Assembly (NCBI RefSeq): GCF_001667885.1
Contig: NZ_LZJW01000084.1
Span: 1 to 59,090, forward strand
DNA from: Mycobacterium scrofulaceum
GTDB lineage: Bacteria; Actinomycetota; Actinomycetes; Mycobacteriales; Mycobacteriaceae
Direction of reading: 5' to 3'
Length of the DNA: 59,090 bases
The translations under genes were made by a program, and so were the position numbers. Under the pieces are notes generated by a model that saw nothing but the letters and a program-made list of their open reading frames with translations, did not search any database and was not told where the DNA came from. This document shows, piece by piece, positions 36,704-44,676 of this stretch (position 1 is its first letter; the number at the start of each line of letters is the position of its first letter).

Positions 36704-37561
36704 CGGTGCCGGGGAGGGCCGCAGCGCCCGGGTGAACACGATGTTGACCTGACGCATCGCCACGCTGTAGGGCCACCAGGCCAGCCGCTTGAACGCATAC
36801 AGCGCCCGGATGTCCGGCGACGTGTAAATGAGGTAGCGGTTCTTGGCCACCCCGGCCAGGATCTTCTGGGCCGCCTTCTCCGGCGACACGGCGTGCCCGC
36901 TGAAGCGGTTCACCCAGCGGGCGACCTTCGGGTCTTCGCGGTTCACGCCGGCGATCTCGACGGTTTGAACCAGCGGGGTGTTGACCGCGCCCGGAACCAC
37001 CACCGACACCCCGATGCGGTGCCGGGCCAGGTCGAAGCGCAGCACCTCCGACAGGCCGCGCAGCCCGTATTTGCTTGCGCTGTAAGCCGCATGCCATGGC
37101 AACGCCACCAATCCGGCCGCCGACGACACATTGACCAGGTGCCCGCCGTTGCGGGCCGCCACCATCGGCGGGACGAAGGTCTCGATGACGTGGATCGGAC
37201 CCATCAGATTGATCGCGATCATCTTGCTCCACTGATCGTGGGTCAGCCGGTCGACGGTGCCCCAGGCGGACACTCCGGCGACGTTGAGCACGACGTCCAT
37301 GCTCGGGTGGTCGCGATGGATGTCGGCGGCGAACGCCGCCACCTGGTCGTAGTTCGCGATGTCGAGGGCGCGGTGCGCGGGCACTTCCGCACCGAGGGCG
37401 CGGGCGTCGGCCACGGTCAGCTCCAACCCGTCGCGGTCCCGGTCGGTCAGATAGAGCTCGGCGCCGTCGGCGGCCAGCCGCAACGCGGTTGCGCGGCCGA
37501 TGCCGCTGGCCGCGCCGGTGACCAGACACCGTTTGCCTGCGAAGTACCCCTGCTGCCCCAT
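36638..37561 (-). CDS. Short-chain dehydrogenase/reductase (Rv3057c-like)
   Basis: This 307-residue SDR has the cofactor motif VTGAASGIGRATALRL (~14-29), LYLTDRDRDGLE, NVAGVSAWG, the catalytic Ser in VNVSSAAGLV, and YSASKYGLRGLSEVLR (Tyr-X3-Lys). Its last ~20 residues extend into the dinB2 gene in a 66-base convergent overlap, longer than the M. tuberculosis version I recall. The upstream TetR gene lies 27 bases away on the same strand. Substrate unknown; similar mycobacterial SDRs act on lipids or steroids. Confidence 0.88.
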   Translation of the reverse strand: MGQQGYFAGKRCLVTGAASGIGRATALRLAADGAELYLTDRDRDGLELTVADARALGAEVPAHRALDIANYDQVAAFAADIHRDHPSMDVVLNVAGVSAWGTVDRLTHDQWSKMIAINLMGPIHVIETFVPPMVAARNGGHLVNVSSAAGLVALPWHAAYSASKYGLRGLSEVLRFDLARHRIGVSVVVPGAVNTPLVQTVEIAGVNREDPKVARWVNRFSGHAVSPEKAAQKILAGVAKNRYLIYTSPDIRALYAFKRLAWWPYSVAMRQVNIVFTRALRPSPAPLVAHGQFEAHPEQPDRAVELE

Positions 37562-37588
37562 TGCCGTGACGATACCGGCGGTAGCGCC

Positions 37589-38224
37589 CTACGGACGCCC
37601 GCCCCAGAGCGCGTGCAGCCACAACCGCTCGAGGACGCGCACGCGGCGGTCGAGATCGCTGTCGCGGCCGGCCAGGATGGGATCACCGGTCAGCATCAGC
37701 GCGGTGGTACCGGCGAGGGTGCGGATCAGGGTGGGCAGGTCGTCGCTGATCGGGTGAGCGGTCCCCGCCTTCATCTCGGCCTCCACGATCGCGACGATCT
37801 GGGCCAGCACCACCTCGAATTGCCGGTCCATCAGGTTGCGGATCTCGACGTCGGTGTTGCGGGCCTCGTTGCAGGCGGTCATCACCGGGTCGTTGTGCGC
37901 GTAGACGGCCGCCGCGCTGCCGACCATGCGTTTGGCGAACTGCTCAGGGGACTCCCCCGGCTCGCGCGGGGCGAAATCCTGGGTGAGCTCTTCGAGTTCC
38001 TCGGCGGCCTCGGCCATCAACTGGGCGAGAACGGCGTACTTGGAATCGAAATAGAAGTAGAAGCCGGACCGGGCCACCCCCGCCCGCACGCTGATGGTGC
38101 TGACCGACAGCTCCGCGAATGGCTTCTCCTGCAGCAGTTCCCGCACCGCATGCAGGATCGCCTGGCGCTGTTTGTCGCCGCGCCGTTGCCCGCCCGGCTC
38201 CGGGGTGGCGGGGTGGCTGCTCAT
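37589..38224 (-). CDS. TetR-family regulator (Rv3058c-like)
   Basis: From ATG 38224 (MSSHPATPEPGG) the protein has 211 residues. HTH: FAELSVSTISVRAGVARSGFYFYFDSKYAVLAQL, the unusual FYFYF reading of the recognition helix shared by a mycobacterial TetR group with Trp/Tyr-rich ligand domains of EthR type. It is divergent from cyp136 across a space with two matching palindromes and probably represses cyp136 and itself together with the SDR behind it. Confidence 0.88.
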   Translation of the reverse strand: MSSHPATPEPGGQRRGDKQRQAILHAVRELLQEKPFAELSVSTISVRAGVARSGFYFYFDSKYAVLAQLMAEAAEELEELTQDFAPREPGESPEQFAKRMVGSAAAVYAHNDPVMTACNEARNTDVEIRNLMDRQFEVVLAQIVAIVEAEMKAGTAHPISDDLPTLIRTLAGTTALMLTGDPILAGRDSDLDRRVRVLERLWLHALWGGRP

Positions 38225-38256
38225 TCCCCGACCTTGCACCACGCCGCTGAAAAAGC

Positions 38257-38312
38257 AAACTTGACAGCCGTCAAGTTTTTCCCGAAGGTTATTAGACAGT
38301 GACGGCTGTCAC
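38257..38312. promoter_or_regulatory. Two operators between the TetR gene and cyp136
   Basis: Operator 1 (38257-38278) has 9-bp arms AAACTTGAC/GTCAAGTTT around AGCC. Operator 2 (38299-38312) has GTGAC/GTCAC around GGCT. Both share the 12-base core TGACAGCCGTCA, in opposite orientation. TTGACA inside operator 1 may be a -35 box. This layout suits cooperative TetR control. Confidence 0.75.
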
Positions 38313-38338
38313 CTCGGAGGGAACGCGAAGGAGCGTCT

Positions 38339-39817
38339 ATGACCGCCACCATCAGTACGCCGCAATACCTGTTGGACCAGGCGCGGCGCCGGTTCACCCC
38401 GACGCTGAACACGATCCCGGGGATGGGTGCGGTGGAAAAGCGCCTGCTCGCCCACGACTTCGAAACCAAGGTGCTGGCCGAACCGCCCGCCGGCAGCGGC
38501 CTCAAGCCCGTGGTCGGCGACGCGGGCCTCCCGATCCTTGGCCACATCATCGAGATGTTCCGGGGCGGCCCGGACTACGCGTTGCACCTGTATCGCACCC
38601 GCGGCCCCCTGCACTACCTCGACTCGCCGATCATGCCCGCGGTCACCGCGCTCGGCCCCGACGCCACGCAGGCCGTGTTCTCGAACAAGAACAAGGACTT
38701 CTCGCAGAAGGGCTGGCACCCGGTGATCGGGCCCTTCTTCAACCGGGGCCTGATGATGCTGGACTTCGACGAGCACATGTACCACCGCCGCATCATGCAG
38801 GAAGCCTTCACCCGCACCCGCCTGACCGGCTACGTCGAGCACATCGACCGAGTGGCGAGCGACATCGTCGCCAACTGGCCGACGAACGACGCCCGATTCC
38901 TGTTCCACCCAGCGATGAAGGAACTCACCCTGGACATCGCCTCCTTGGTGTTCATGGGGCACGAGCCGGGCACCGACCACGAGCTGGTGACCAAGGTCAA
39001 TCAGGCGTTCACGATCACCACGCGCGCGGGCGGCGCGATCATCCGGCAGCCCATTCCGCCGTTCAAGTGGTGGCGCGGGCTGCGGGCCCGCAAGCTGCTC
39101 GAGGACTATTTCATCGAGCGGGTTCAAGAACGCCGCCACGCGACCGGGACCGACATGCTCACGGTGCTCTGCCACACCGAAGACGACGACGGCAACAGCT
39201 TCACCGACGCCGACATCGTCAACCACATGATCTTTTTGATGATGGCCGCGCACGACACGTCGACGTCGACGACCACCACGATGGTCTACAACATGGCCGC
39301 CAACCCGGAGTGGCAGGAGCGGGCGCGCGAAGAGTCGGCGCGGCTGGGCGACGGCCCGCTGGACATCGAAGCGCTGGAGAAGCTGGAAACGCTCGAACTG
39401 ATCATGAACGAGTCGCTGCGCATGGTCACGCCGTTGCCGTTCAACATGCGGCAGGCCGTTCGCGACACCGAGCTGCTCGGTCACTACATCCCGGCCGGGA
39501 CCAACATCACCATCTGGCCTGGCATGAACCACAGGCTGCCCGAATTGTGGACGGACCCAGACAAATTCGACCCCGAGCGCTTCGCCGAGCCCCGCTCCGA
39601 GCACAAGAAGCATCGATACGCCTTCGCGCCGTTCGGCGGCGGGGCGCACAAGTGCATCGGCATGGTGTTCGGTCAGCTGGAGGTCAAGACCGTCGTGCAC
39701 CGGTTGCTACGCCGCTACCGGTTGGAGCTGGCGCGGCCGGGCTATCAGCCGCACTGGGACTACGGCGGCATGCCCATCCCGATGGACGGCATGCCGATCG
39801 TCCTGCGCCCGCTGTAG
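38339..39817 (+). CDS. cyp136: Cytochrome P450 CYP136
   Basis: This 492-residue P450 has an AAG GAG Shine-Dalgarno before its ATG. The I-helix oxygen motif is IFLMMAAHDTSTST (AHDTS), the K-helix MNESLRM (ExxR type), and the haem loop FAPFGGGAHKCIGMVFGQLE, with Cys439 as the iron ligand. The N-terminus has no strong membrane anchor. The natural substrate is unknown; M. tuberculosis CYP136 is close to sterol/lipid P450s. It is divergent from a TetR gene with twin operators and probably inducible. Its stop is 3 bases from a convergent gene. Confidence 0.94.
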   Translation: MTATISTPQYLLDQARRRFTPTLNTIPGMGAVEKRLLAHDFETKVLAEPPAGSGLKPVVGDAGLPILGHIIEMFRGGPDYALHLYRTRGPLHYLDSPIMPAVTALGPDATQAVFSNKNKDFSQKGWHPVIGPFFNRGLMMLDFDEHMYHRRIMQEAFTRTRLTGYVEHIDRVASDIVANWPTNDARFLFHPAMKELTLDIASLVFMGHEPGTDHELVTKVNQAFTITTRAGGAIIRQPIPPFKWWRGLRARKLLEDYFIERVQERRHATGTDMLTVLCHTEDDDGNSFTDADIVNHMIFLMMAAHDTSTSTTTTMVYNMAANPEWQERAREESARLGDGPLDIEALEKLETLELIMNESLRMVTPLPFNMRQAVRDTELLGHYIPAGTNITIWPGMNHRLPELWTDPDKFDPERFAEPRSEHKKHRYAFAPFGGGAHKCIGMVFGQLEVKTVVHRLLRRYRLELARPGYQPHWDYGGMPIPMDGMPIVLRPL

Positions 39818-39820
39818 GGC

Positions 39821-40324
39821 TCAGGCGAGCAGTCGGTTGGCGCAGGCGATCACCGCGCGCAACGCCGATTGCGTCGAATCGTCCGACCAGCCCATCCCCC
39901 ATTCCGCGCGGGCCCCGTTGCTGCCGCAGACGAACGTGAGGGTGCACCCTCCGGATTGCACCTGATGGAACTTGACGATCTCCACCGGCATTCCGCGCTC
40001 GTGCAGCATCGCGCTGAGCGCCGCGATCGGGCCGGTCGCGGCGGCGGTCGAGGTGCTGATGCGGTCGCCGACGGCGATGACGGCTTCGAAGTTGCGGGCC
40101 TGCGGCCCCGGCCGCCGGGCGGTGTCCATGCAGGCCCAGCTGCCCAGCCGGACGGGCCCGCCCGCGTGGGCGTAAGTCGTGACGAAATCTTCCCAGCACA
40201 TCGCGCCCGCCTGTTCCCGCAGCCCGCGGGGCAGTGGGGCGCCGAACTGCCGGGTGAACCACGCCGTGGCGGGGCACGGGCCGGTCTGGTTGGTGGACGG
40301 ATCGAGCCGCTCGGGAATGGTCAT
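39821..40324 (-). CDS. Free-standing LeuA/homocitrate-synthase regulatory-domain protein
   Basis: This 167-residue protein resembles the tail of 2-isopropylmalate synthase but has no catalytic barrel. Residues ~30-51 (LPRGLREQ...WEDFVTTYA) match the LeuA linker; ~58-165 match the leucine-binding dimer domain: VGDRISTSTAAATGPIAALSAML (normally GxGPVDAL.NAL), VEIVKFHQVQSGG, then EWGMGWSDDSTQSALRAVIACANRLL (WGVG..... .AsL.A...A.NR). It may bind leucine or interact with LeuA; inferred. A short Leu/Val-rich leader ORF and a strong hairpin precede it. I know of no M. tuberculosis copy here. Confidence 0.75.
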   Translation of the reverse strand: MTIPERLDPSTNQTGPCPATAWFTRQFGAPLPRGLREQAGAMCWEDFVTTYAHAGGPVRLGSWACMDTARRPGPQARNFEAVIAVGDRISTSTAAATGPIAALSAMLHERGMPVEIVKFHQVQSGGCTLTFVCGSNGARAEWGMGWSDDSTQSALRAVIACANRLLA

Positions 40325-40364
40325 GGTGCCGGTCTTCTTCGGTCGAAAGGAGTGACCGACGGCA

Positions 40365-40426
40365 GTAGCTTCCGACCCACAGCGGGGGGTCGGTCTAGGT
40401 CAGACCCCGCTGCGGGTGCTAGCTAC
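40365..40426 (-). promoter_or_regulatory. Large leader hairpin upstream of the LeuA-domain gene
   Basis: Main stem 40375-40387 with 40405-40417 (13 positions, one mismatch, core CAGCGGGG/CCCCGCTG); outer arms GTAGCT (40365-40370) and AGCTAC (40421-40426) can also pair. It lies in the leader of the minus-strand gene and covers the end of the leader peptide. No U-tract follows. Confidence 0.65.
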
Positions 40427-40471
40427 TACGGCTCGATCGAGAAGACGCACGAGCGCAGACTCTAGCCCCAT
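40400..40471 (-). CDS. Candidate Leu/Val-rich leader peptide
   Basis: A 23-codon ORF 76 bases upstream of the LeuA-domain gene has 4 Leu and 4 Val, including RLLDRAVVA, and ends in the loop of a hairpin. Its position, composition and structure are those of branched-chain amino acid attenuators. There is no strong Shine-Dalgarno, so translation is uncertain. Confidence 0.45.
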   Translation of the reverse strand: MGLESALVRLLDRAVVASTRSGV

Positions 40472-40542
40472 AGGGCGCTGACGTGCAAGTTCCGCCCTGC
40501 GGCATAACGGGGCGATCCGTCGCGAAATTGATCGGAAATTTT

Positions 40543-40569
40543 GGTTTACGTGTGTGCAACAGGGGGTAT
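40543..40569 (+). promoter_or_regulatory. SigF-type promoter
   Basis: GGTTT (40543-40547), 16 bases, then GGGTAT (40564-40569) is a full match to the mycobacterial SigF consensus GGTTT-N15-17-GGGTAT. Transcription should start near 40576, leaving a ~65-base leader before the small glycine-rich protein. Confidence 0.8.
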
Positions 40570-40639
40570 GAGGCGAGGGCAACAGTCGTTCAACGGCTGT
40601 GCAACAACCCCTCGAAGGAATGATGAAAGAAGGCTCATC

Positions 40640-40825
40640 ATGAAGGCAAAAAGCACCATGAAAACCCTTAAATCGGTCGCGGCGGCCACCGGGGTGGCCG
40701 CGGTGTTGTTACTACCGACCGGATGCGCTTCGGCAGCGGCCGGCAGCGGCGGCCTTATCGGTGGGGCCACCGGTGGCGGTGTCGGCGGCATTGTGGGCGG
40801 CATTACCGGCGCCCTAGGCCTTTAG
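40640..40825 (+). CDS. Small exported glycine-zipper protein
   Basis: This 61-residue protein starts at ATG 40640 with AAGAAGG upstream (ATG 40658 is possible). A basic n-region (MKAKSTMKTLK) is followed by a hydrophobic core and LLLPTGCASAAA, either a poor lipobox (Pro at -3) or a signal peptidase I site near ASA. The remaining ~27 residues are almost only Gly, Ala, Ile, Val and Leu in a GGxxGGxxxG pattern (GGLIGGATGGGVGGIVGGITG), typical of membrane-packing glycine zippers. It lies behind a SigF-type promoter and before a terminator, so is likely a single-gene stress-induced unit. Function unknown. Confidence 0.8.
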   Translation: MKAKSTMKTLKSVAAATGVAAVLLLPTGCASAAAGSGGLIGGATGGGVGGIVGGITGALGL

Positions 40826-40833
40826 CTGATTTT

Positions 40834-40868
40834 CAAGCGGCCCTCGGGACCCTCCCGGGGGCCGCTTG
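40834..40868. terminator. Bidirectional hairpin terminator
   Basis: 10-bp perfect arms CAAGCGGCCC (40834-40843) and GGGCCGCTTG (40859-40868) lie 8 bases past the glycine-zipper stop and 2 bases past the stop of the convergent MEDS-HATPase gene, followed by CTTTA on the plus strand. Confidence 0.75.
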
Positions 40869-40870
40869 CT

Positions 40871-41860
40871 TTATCCGGTCGGCCCGGCCGGCGGCTCGAA
40901 CCGGAGATAGGCCTGGATGGTCGTTCCGCTCGGCGTGGTGTGGGTGCGCACCAAATCCGAAATCGCGTTGACCAGATACAGGCCCCGGCTCGCGGGACCG
41001 CATGGCCCAGGGTCCAGGCGGCCCACCAACGGATCCTCGAAACACCCGGTGTCGCGCGCCTCGCAGACCAGATATCCGTCGTCGCGCCAGAAGGCGAGCT
41101 GGCAGGCCCCGTCGGTGTACATCAAGCTGTTGCTGGCCAGCTCGGTGGCGACCAGTTGCAGATCTTCGATTGCGTCCTGGGACAAGCCAATCCAGCCCGC
41201 GTAGTTGACGGCGAACGACCGCGCGGGGCTGAGGTCCGACGACTTCCGCACCGTGTAGGTGACGGCCCCCGGATTGGCGGGCAGCGGTCGGTTGCACCGC
41301 TGCAAGACGGCGTCGGGCGCGTAGTCGGCGCTGCGCTGCAGGGCGCCGCCCCGCCACAACAGCGGGTGCGTCGCCCTGGCGTCCGCGAGCACGTCGTCGT
41401 CGAGCCGGCTCCCGTCGTAAAGGCACAGGCCGGTCACCTGGTAACCGTCCATGGCCCCGTTGAGCAGCGCCTCGTGCTCCACGCAGGCGACCAACTCTTC
41501 CTCGGTGCGGCCCGGCCACGCGAGTTGACTGACGATCCGCACCCGCCGGTCGGGGTGGTCGTCGACGAAACACCCCTCCATCGCCATGAACCGGCTCGGG
41601 TTACGCCCCGCCTCCGTGATGTCGACCAGTTGGAGATCGGCCGGCACCTCGCCCGGGCCGAGCGCGTCGCGCAGCAAGGCCAACTTCTCGGACGGGACCG
41701 CGACCAGCACCGCCTCGTCCATCGCCAGGCCATCACCGATGAAGCGGGTCACGAAATCCAGGTACTCCTGGTGGGATTGGTAGATGAGTGCGGAGTGGAC
41801 GAAACCGAGCCGGCCTACTTCAGTGCCCGTCGTCACTCCAGCACTCCCACTTTCGATCAC
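40871..41860 (-). CDS. MEDS-domain protein with anti-sigma-type HATPase domain
   Basis: This 329-residue cytoplasmic protein starts at GTG 41860. The N-terminal half (~15-175) is a MEDS sensory domain: VHSALIYQSHQEYLDFVTRFIGDGLAMDEAVLVAVP and later RFMAMEGCFVDDHPDRRVRIVSQLAWPGRTEEELVACVEHEALLN. The C-terminal half (~195-325) is a GHKL ATPase of RsbW type: an N-box in LVATELASNSLMYTDG and a G-box in GPASRGLYLVNAISD; no phospho-acceptor His domain is seen. In mycobacteria such MEDS-HATPase proteins are possible anti-sigma switches of the SigF network. A neighbour has a SigF promoter. Confidence 0.85.
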   Translation of the reverse strand: MIESGSAGVTTGTEVGRLGFVHSALIYQSHQEYLDFVTRFIGDGLAMDEAVLVAVPSEKLALLRDALGPGEVPADLQLVDITEAGRNPSRFMAMEGCFVDDHPDRRVRIVSQLAWPGRTEEELVACVEHEALLNGAMDGYQVTGLCLYDGSRLDDDVLADARATHPLLWRGGALQRSADYAPDAVLQRCNRPLPANPGAVTYTVRKSSDLSPARSFAVNYAGWIGLSQDAIEDLQLVATELASNSLMYTDGACQLAFWRDDGYLVCEARDTGCFEDPLVGRLDPGPCGPASRGLYLVNAISDLVRTHTTPSGTTIQAYLRFEPPAGPTG

Positions 41861-41969
41861 TGAATGCCAACCCCCTGCTGGACCGGCCGTCTACGTTCTC
41901 ACTCCCCAATACCCGCAGCGGGCCTTCGCTATACCGCGCTGCAGATCACATCTGAGAACTCAGTATTCG

Positions 41970-43400
41970 CTAGAGCCACCAGGAGGCGGCGGCGTCCAAA
42001 TGGCGGCGAACGCGGTAGCGGGCCAGGCTCTCGTCGGCCGCCTCGATCGCGTCGGCAATCCGCAGGTGGGCGTGGTGCACGGCCAGGACGTCGGCCCAGG
42101 TCGGCGGCGCCTGCCCGCTGCTCGACCAGTGCCGCCGGAACAGCTCGACGATGATGCGCAGGAACAAATCGAGCAGCGCGTTGCCGGCCAGCTGGGCCAG
42201 TCCGACGTGAAAACGGAACTCCTCCACCGCGGCATCCGCCACATCGCCGGGCGCTTCATCGACCTCGGACCGGTGGGCGGCCAGGAACGCCGCCACCTCG
42301 GGTTCGCCGCACCGCTTGACCACCTTGGCGACGTTGTCGATTTCGATGGCATCCCGGACGCAACGGAGGTCCTCGCGGCTCGGGTCGCGGTATTGCAGGT
42401 ACAAGGCGATCGTGTCGATGCTGGCCTGCGCCTGAGGCCTGGCGATGACGAGGCCACCGCCGGGACCGCGGCGCATGTGCGCGATCGAGTGATACTCGAG
42501 CAGCCGCACCGCTTCGCGAAACACCGCCCGGCTCACCCGATACCGCTCGAGAAGGGACGCCTCGGTGCCGAAGACGGAACCGACCTGCCAGCCGCTGGCC
42601 GCGATGTCGTCACCGATCGTGGCCGCGAGCATCTCCGCCAGCTTGCCGCGGAGCGCCTCGACGTTGAGCGGCCGCGGCCTGCGCCGCCGGCCCGGGGTGC
42701 CGGGGTGGTGGTGCTGTAACCAGGCGGTCACCGCCTCGACGTGCCGCTGGCTGAGCGTCTTGGCGCGCGCCGAGTCACCGGCGGTGACGGCCTCGACCAA
42801 CTCGGAGTGGTCGATGTGCATCCGGTCGACCGCCTCGATGGCCTCGGAGGCCGAGTCGGTCCGCGACTGTAGGGCATACCGGGTGGTGAGCCGCATCAGC
42901 ACGTTGACAAACAGTTGCAGCACCGGGTTTTTCGATTGCTCGGCCAAGGCGATGTGGAACTCGTCGCGAGGCTTGGGGTGGCCGGGACGCCACTCCTCTT
43001 CGCCGCGCAACACCGCCCGCAACCGGGCGATGCCCGCCTCGTCGATCCGTTCGGCGGCCAGCGAAGCCGCCAACGGTTCCAGCACCAGGCGCGCGTTGAG
43101 CAGGTCGCTCAGCGTCGTGCCGCGGTGTTCGAGATAGATCACCACGGCGCGGGTGGCGGGCCCGGCGTCGGGCTCGCAGATGATCAGGCCGCCGCCCGGC
43201 CCGCGGCGCATTCGGGCGACCTGATGGTGTTCGACGAGCCGGACGGCCTCGCGCAGCACCGAGCGACTCACCCCGAAGCGCTCCTGCAACGCGTGCTCGG
43301 AACCCAGCGATTCGCCGATGGCCCAACCGCGGCGAACGATCTCCGCCTCGAGGTCCCGCGCGATTTGGGAAGCCAGTTTGTTCGCCAGGCCGGTGCTCAT
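41970..43400 (-). CDS. GntR-family regulator with two tandem GntR/FCD units (Rv3060c-like)
   Basis: This 476-residue protein contains the GntR unit twice. First HTH: residues ~8-70 with ARDLEAEIVRRGWAIGESLGSEHALQERFGVSRSVLREAVRLVE; first FCD ligand domain ~85-235. Second HTH ~255-320 with GTEASLLERYRVSRAVFREAVRLLEYHSIAHMRRGPGGGLVI, then a second FCD domain to the end. Both HTHs share MRRGPGGGL. A single chain could act like a GntR dimer. The M. tuberculosis homologue is also long. It is next to fatty-acid genes, whose control is plausible. Gap 41861-41969 holds nothing clear. Confidence 0.9.
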   Translation of the reverse strand: MSTGLANKLASQIARDLEAEIVRRGWAIGESLGSEHALQERFGVSRSVLREAVRLVEHHQVARMRRGPGGGLIICEPDAGPATRAVVIYLEHRGTTLSDLLNARLVLEPLAASLAAERIDEAGIARLRAVLRGEEEWRPGHPKPRDEFHIALAEQSKNPVLQLFVNVLMRLTTRYALQSRTDSASEAIEAVDRMHIDHSELVEAVTAGDSARAKTLSQRHVEAVTAWLQHHHPGTPGRRRRPRPLNVEALRGKLAEMLAATIGDDIAASGWQVGSVFGTEASLLERYRVSRAVFREAVRLLEYHSIAHMRRGPGGGLVIARPQAQASIDTIALYLQYRDPSREDLRCVRDAIEIDNVAKVVKRCGEPEVAAFLAAHRSEVDEAPGDVADAAVEEFRFHVGLAQLAGNALLDLFLRIIVELFRRHWSSSGQAPPTWADVLAVHHAHLRIADAIEAADESLARYRVRRHLDAAASWWL

Positions 43401-43433
43401 GTCAGGCCCAACGACGTTTGGGCGCAGGCATTT

Positions 43434-44627
43434 TCAGCATGTCAGCAACATGCAGCCGGCGACGGGACCGCCCCCGACGGACACCACGCCGACGTCCGGG
43501 CGACGCGACACCTGTCGCTCCCCCGCGTCGCCGCGCAGCTGCAGACAACCCTCGTGCAACGCCCAGTAACCGTGCATGCGCCCGGCCGACAGTTGGCCGC
43601 CGTAGGTGTTCAGCGGTAGTTCACCGTCGCGGGCGATCCGCGCGCCGCCCTCGACGAACGGGCCGGCCTCGCCGTCGCCGCAAACGCCCAGCGCCTCCAG
43701 CCACGCGAGGGTGAGATAGGTGAAGCCGTCGTACAACTCGGCGACCTTCAGGTCGGCCGGCTTGAGGTCCGTGCGCGACCACATCTGCGCCGCCGCGTCC
43801 GACATCGCCATCTTCGGGTAATCGTCGCGGTGGAACCAGCCCCCGGCACCGTCGGATCCGCCGACCGCCTCCACCGCCACCGCGCGGTGCGGGCAGTCAC
43901 GGGCGTAGTCCGCGTGCGAGACCACCACCGCGATCGACCCGTCGATCGGGACGTCGCAGTCCAGCAGCCCAAACGGGGTGGACACCGGCCGCGCGCTCAG
44001 GTAGTCGGCCATGGTCATCGGGTCGCGGTACACGGCGCGCGGGTTCAGGGCGGCGTTGCGCCTGCCGTTGAGGGCCACCCAGCCCAGCTGTTGCTTGGTG
44101 GTGCCGTACAGCTCCATGTGACGCCGGCAGTTGAGCGCCAGCCAGTTAGCCGCGGAGTAGGCGTTGGCCGCGACCAGGTCGTTGACGTCGTCCATCGCGC
44201 CGACGGCGGGCCGCTCCGCACCCTCCGGGGTTTCGAACATCCGGGCCAGTGGCGGCGCGGGAGCGTTCTCCTGCGGCTTCACCGGGACAGTGCCGCCGAG
44301 CATTTGGATGGTCCGGTACACCACCACGTGCCGGGCGCGACGCTCGGCGACCGCGCGGCACGCCGACATCACCGGGCTCAGCAGGCCGCCGGTGCCGAAG
44401 CCGGACCCGCAGTCGGCCGCCTCGATCCGCAATTGGGCGTTGACCTCCCCGGCGGGGGTGTCGCCCAGCGTCGCGATGCCGTCGATGTCGGAGGCGGCCA
44501 ACCCGGCGTCCTCGATGGCGGACCGCACCGCTTCCATGGTCAGGTCCAGCCCCGCGATGCCGGTGCGCCGGCCGATCCGCGAAATGCCGATGCCGGACAG
44601 GATCGCGTCCTTCTCGAAATGCGTCAT
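43434..44627 (-). CDS. Thiolase-like (lipid-transfer/SCPx-type) acetyl-CoA acetyltransferase
   Basis: From ATG 44627 (MTHFEKDAILSGIG) the protein has 397 residues. It has the thiolase fold of the Ltp/SCP2-thiolase group: ISGIG..RIGRRTG-like start, LTMEAVRSAIEDAGLAASDIDGIAT, a central DVPIDGSIAVVVSHADYA, and LYDGFTYLTLAWLEALG near the catalytic His region; the C-terminal GxG loop is SVGGGPVAGCMLL. The usual nucleophilic Cys region is weak, as in Ltp2-like aldolase enzymes. It is divergent from a DUF35 gene, its usual partner; the pair suggests an acyl-CoA or steroid side-chain aldolase/thiolase. Confidence 0.85.
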   Translation of the reverse strand: MTHFEKDAILSGIGISRIGRRTGIAGLDLTMEAVRSAIEDAGLAASDIDGIATLGDTPAGEVNAQLRIEAADCGSGFGTGGLLSPVMSACRAVAERRARHVVVYRTIQMLGGTVPVKPQENAPAPPLARMFETPEGAERPAVGAMDDVNDLVAANAYSAANWLALNCRRHMELYGTTKQQLGWVALNGRRNAALNPRAVYRDPMTMADYLSARPVSTPFGLLDCDVPIDGSIAVVVSHADYARDCPHRAVAVEAVGGSDGAGGWFHRDDYPKMAMSDAAAQMWSRTDLKPADLKVAELYDGFTYLTLAWLEALGVCGDGEAGPFVEGGARIARDGELPLNTYGGQLSAGRMHGYWALHEGCLQLRGDAGERQVSRRPDVGVVSVGGGPVAGCMLLTC

Positions 44628-44676
44628 CCACACCGCCCGTCAGACCATCGAATCAATTGAGTGTACTGTATTCGTC

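Noticed and set aside
40354..40465. Plus-strand ORF across the leader hairpin (VTDGSSFRPTAGG...)
   Set aside because: Its GTG overlaps the apparent Shine-Dalgarno and the composition follows the hairpin; no support as a gene.
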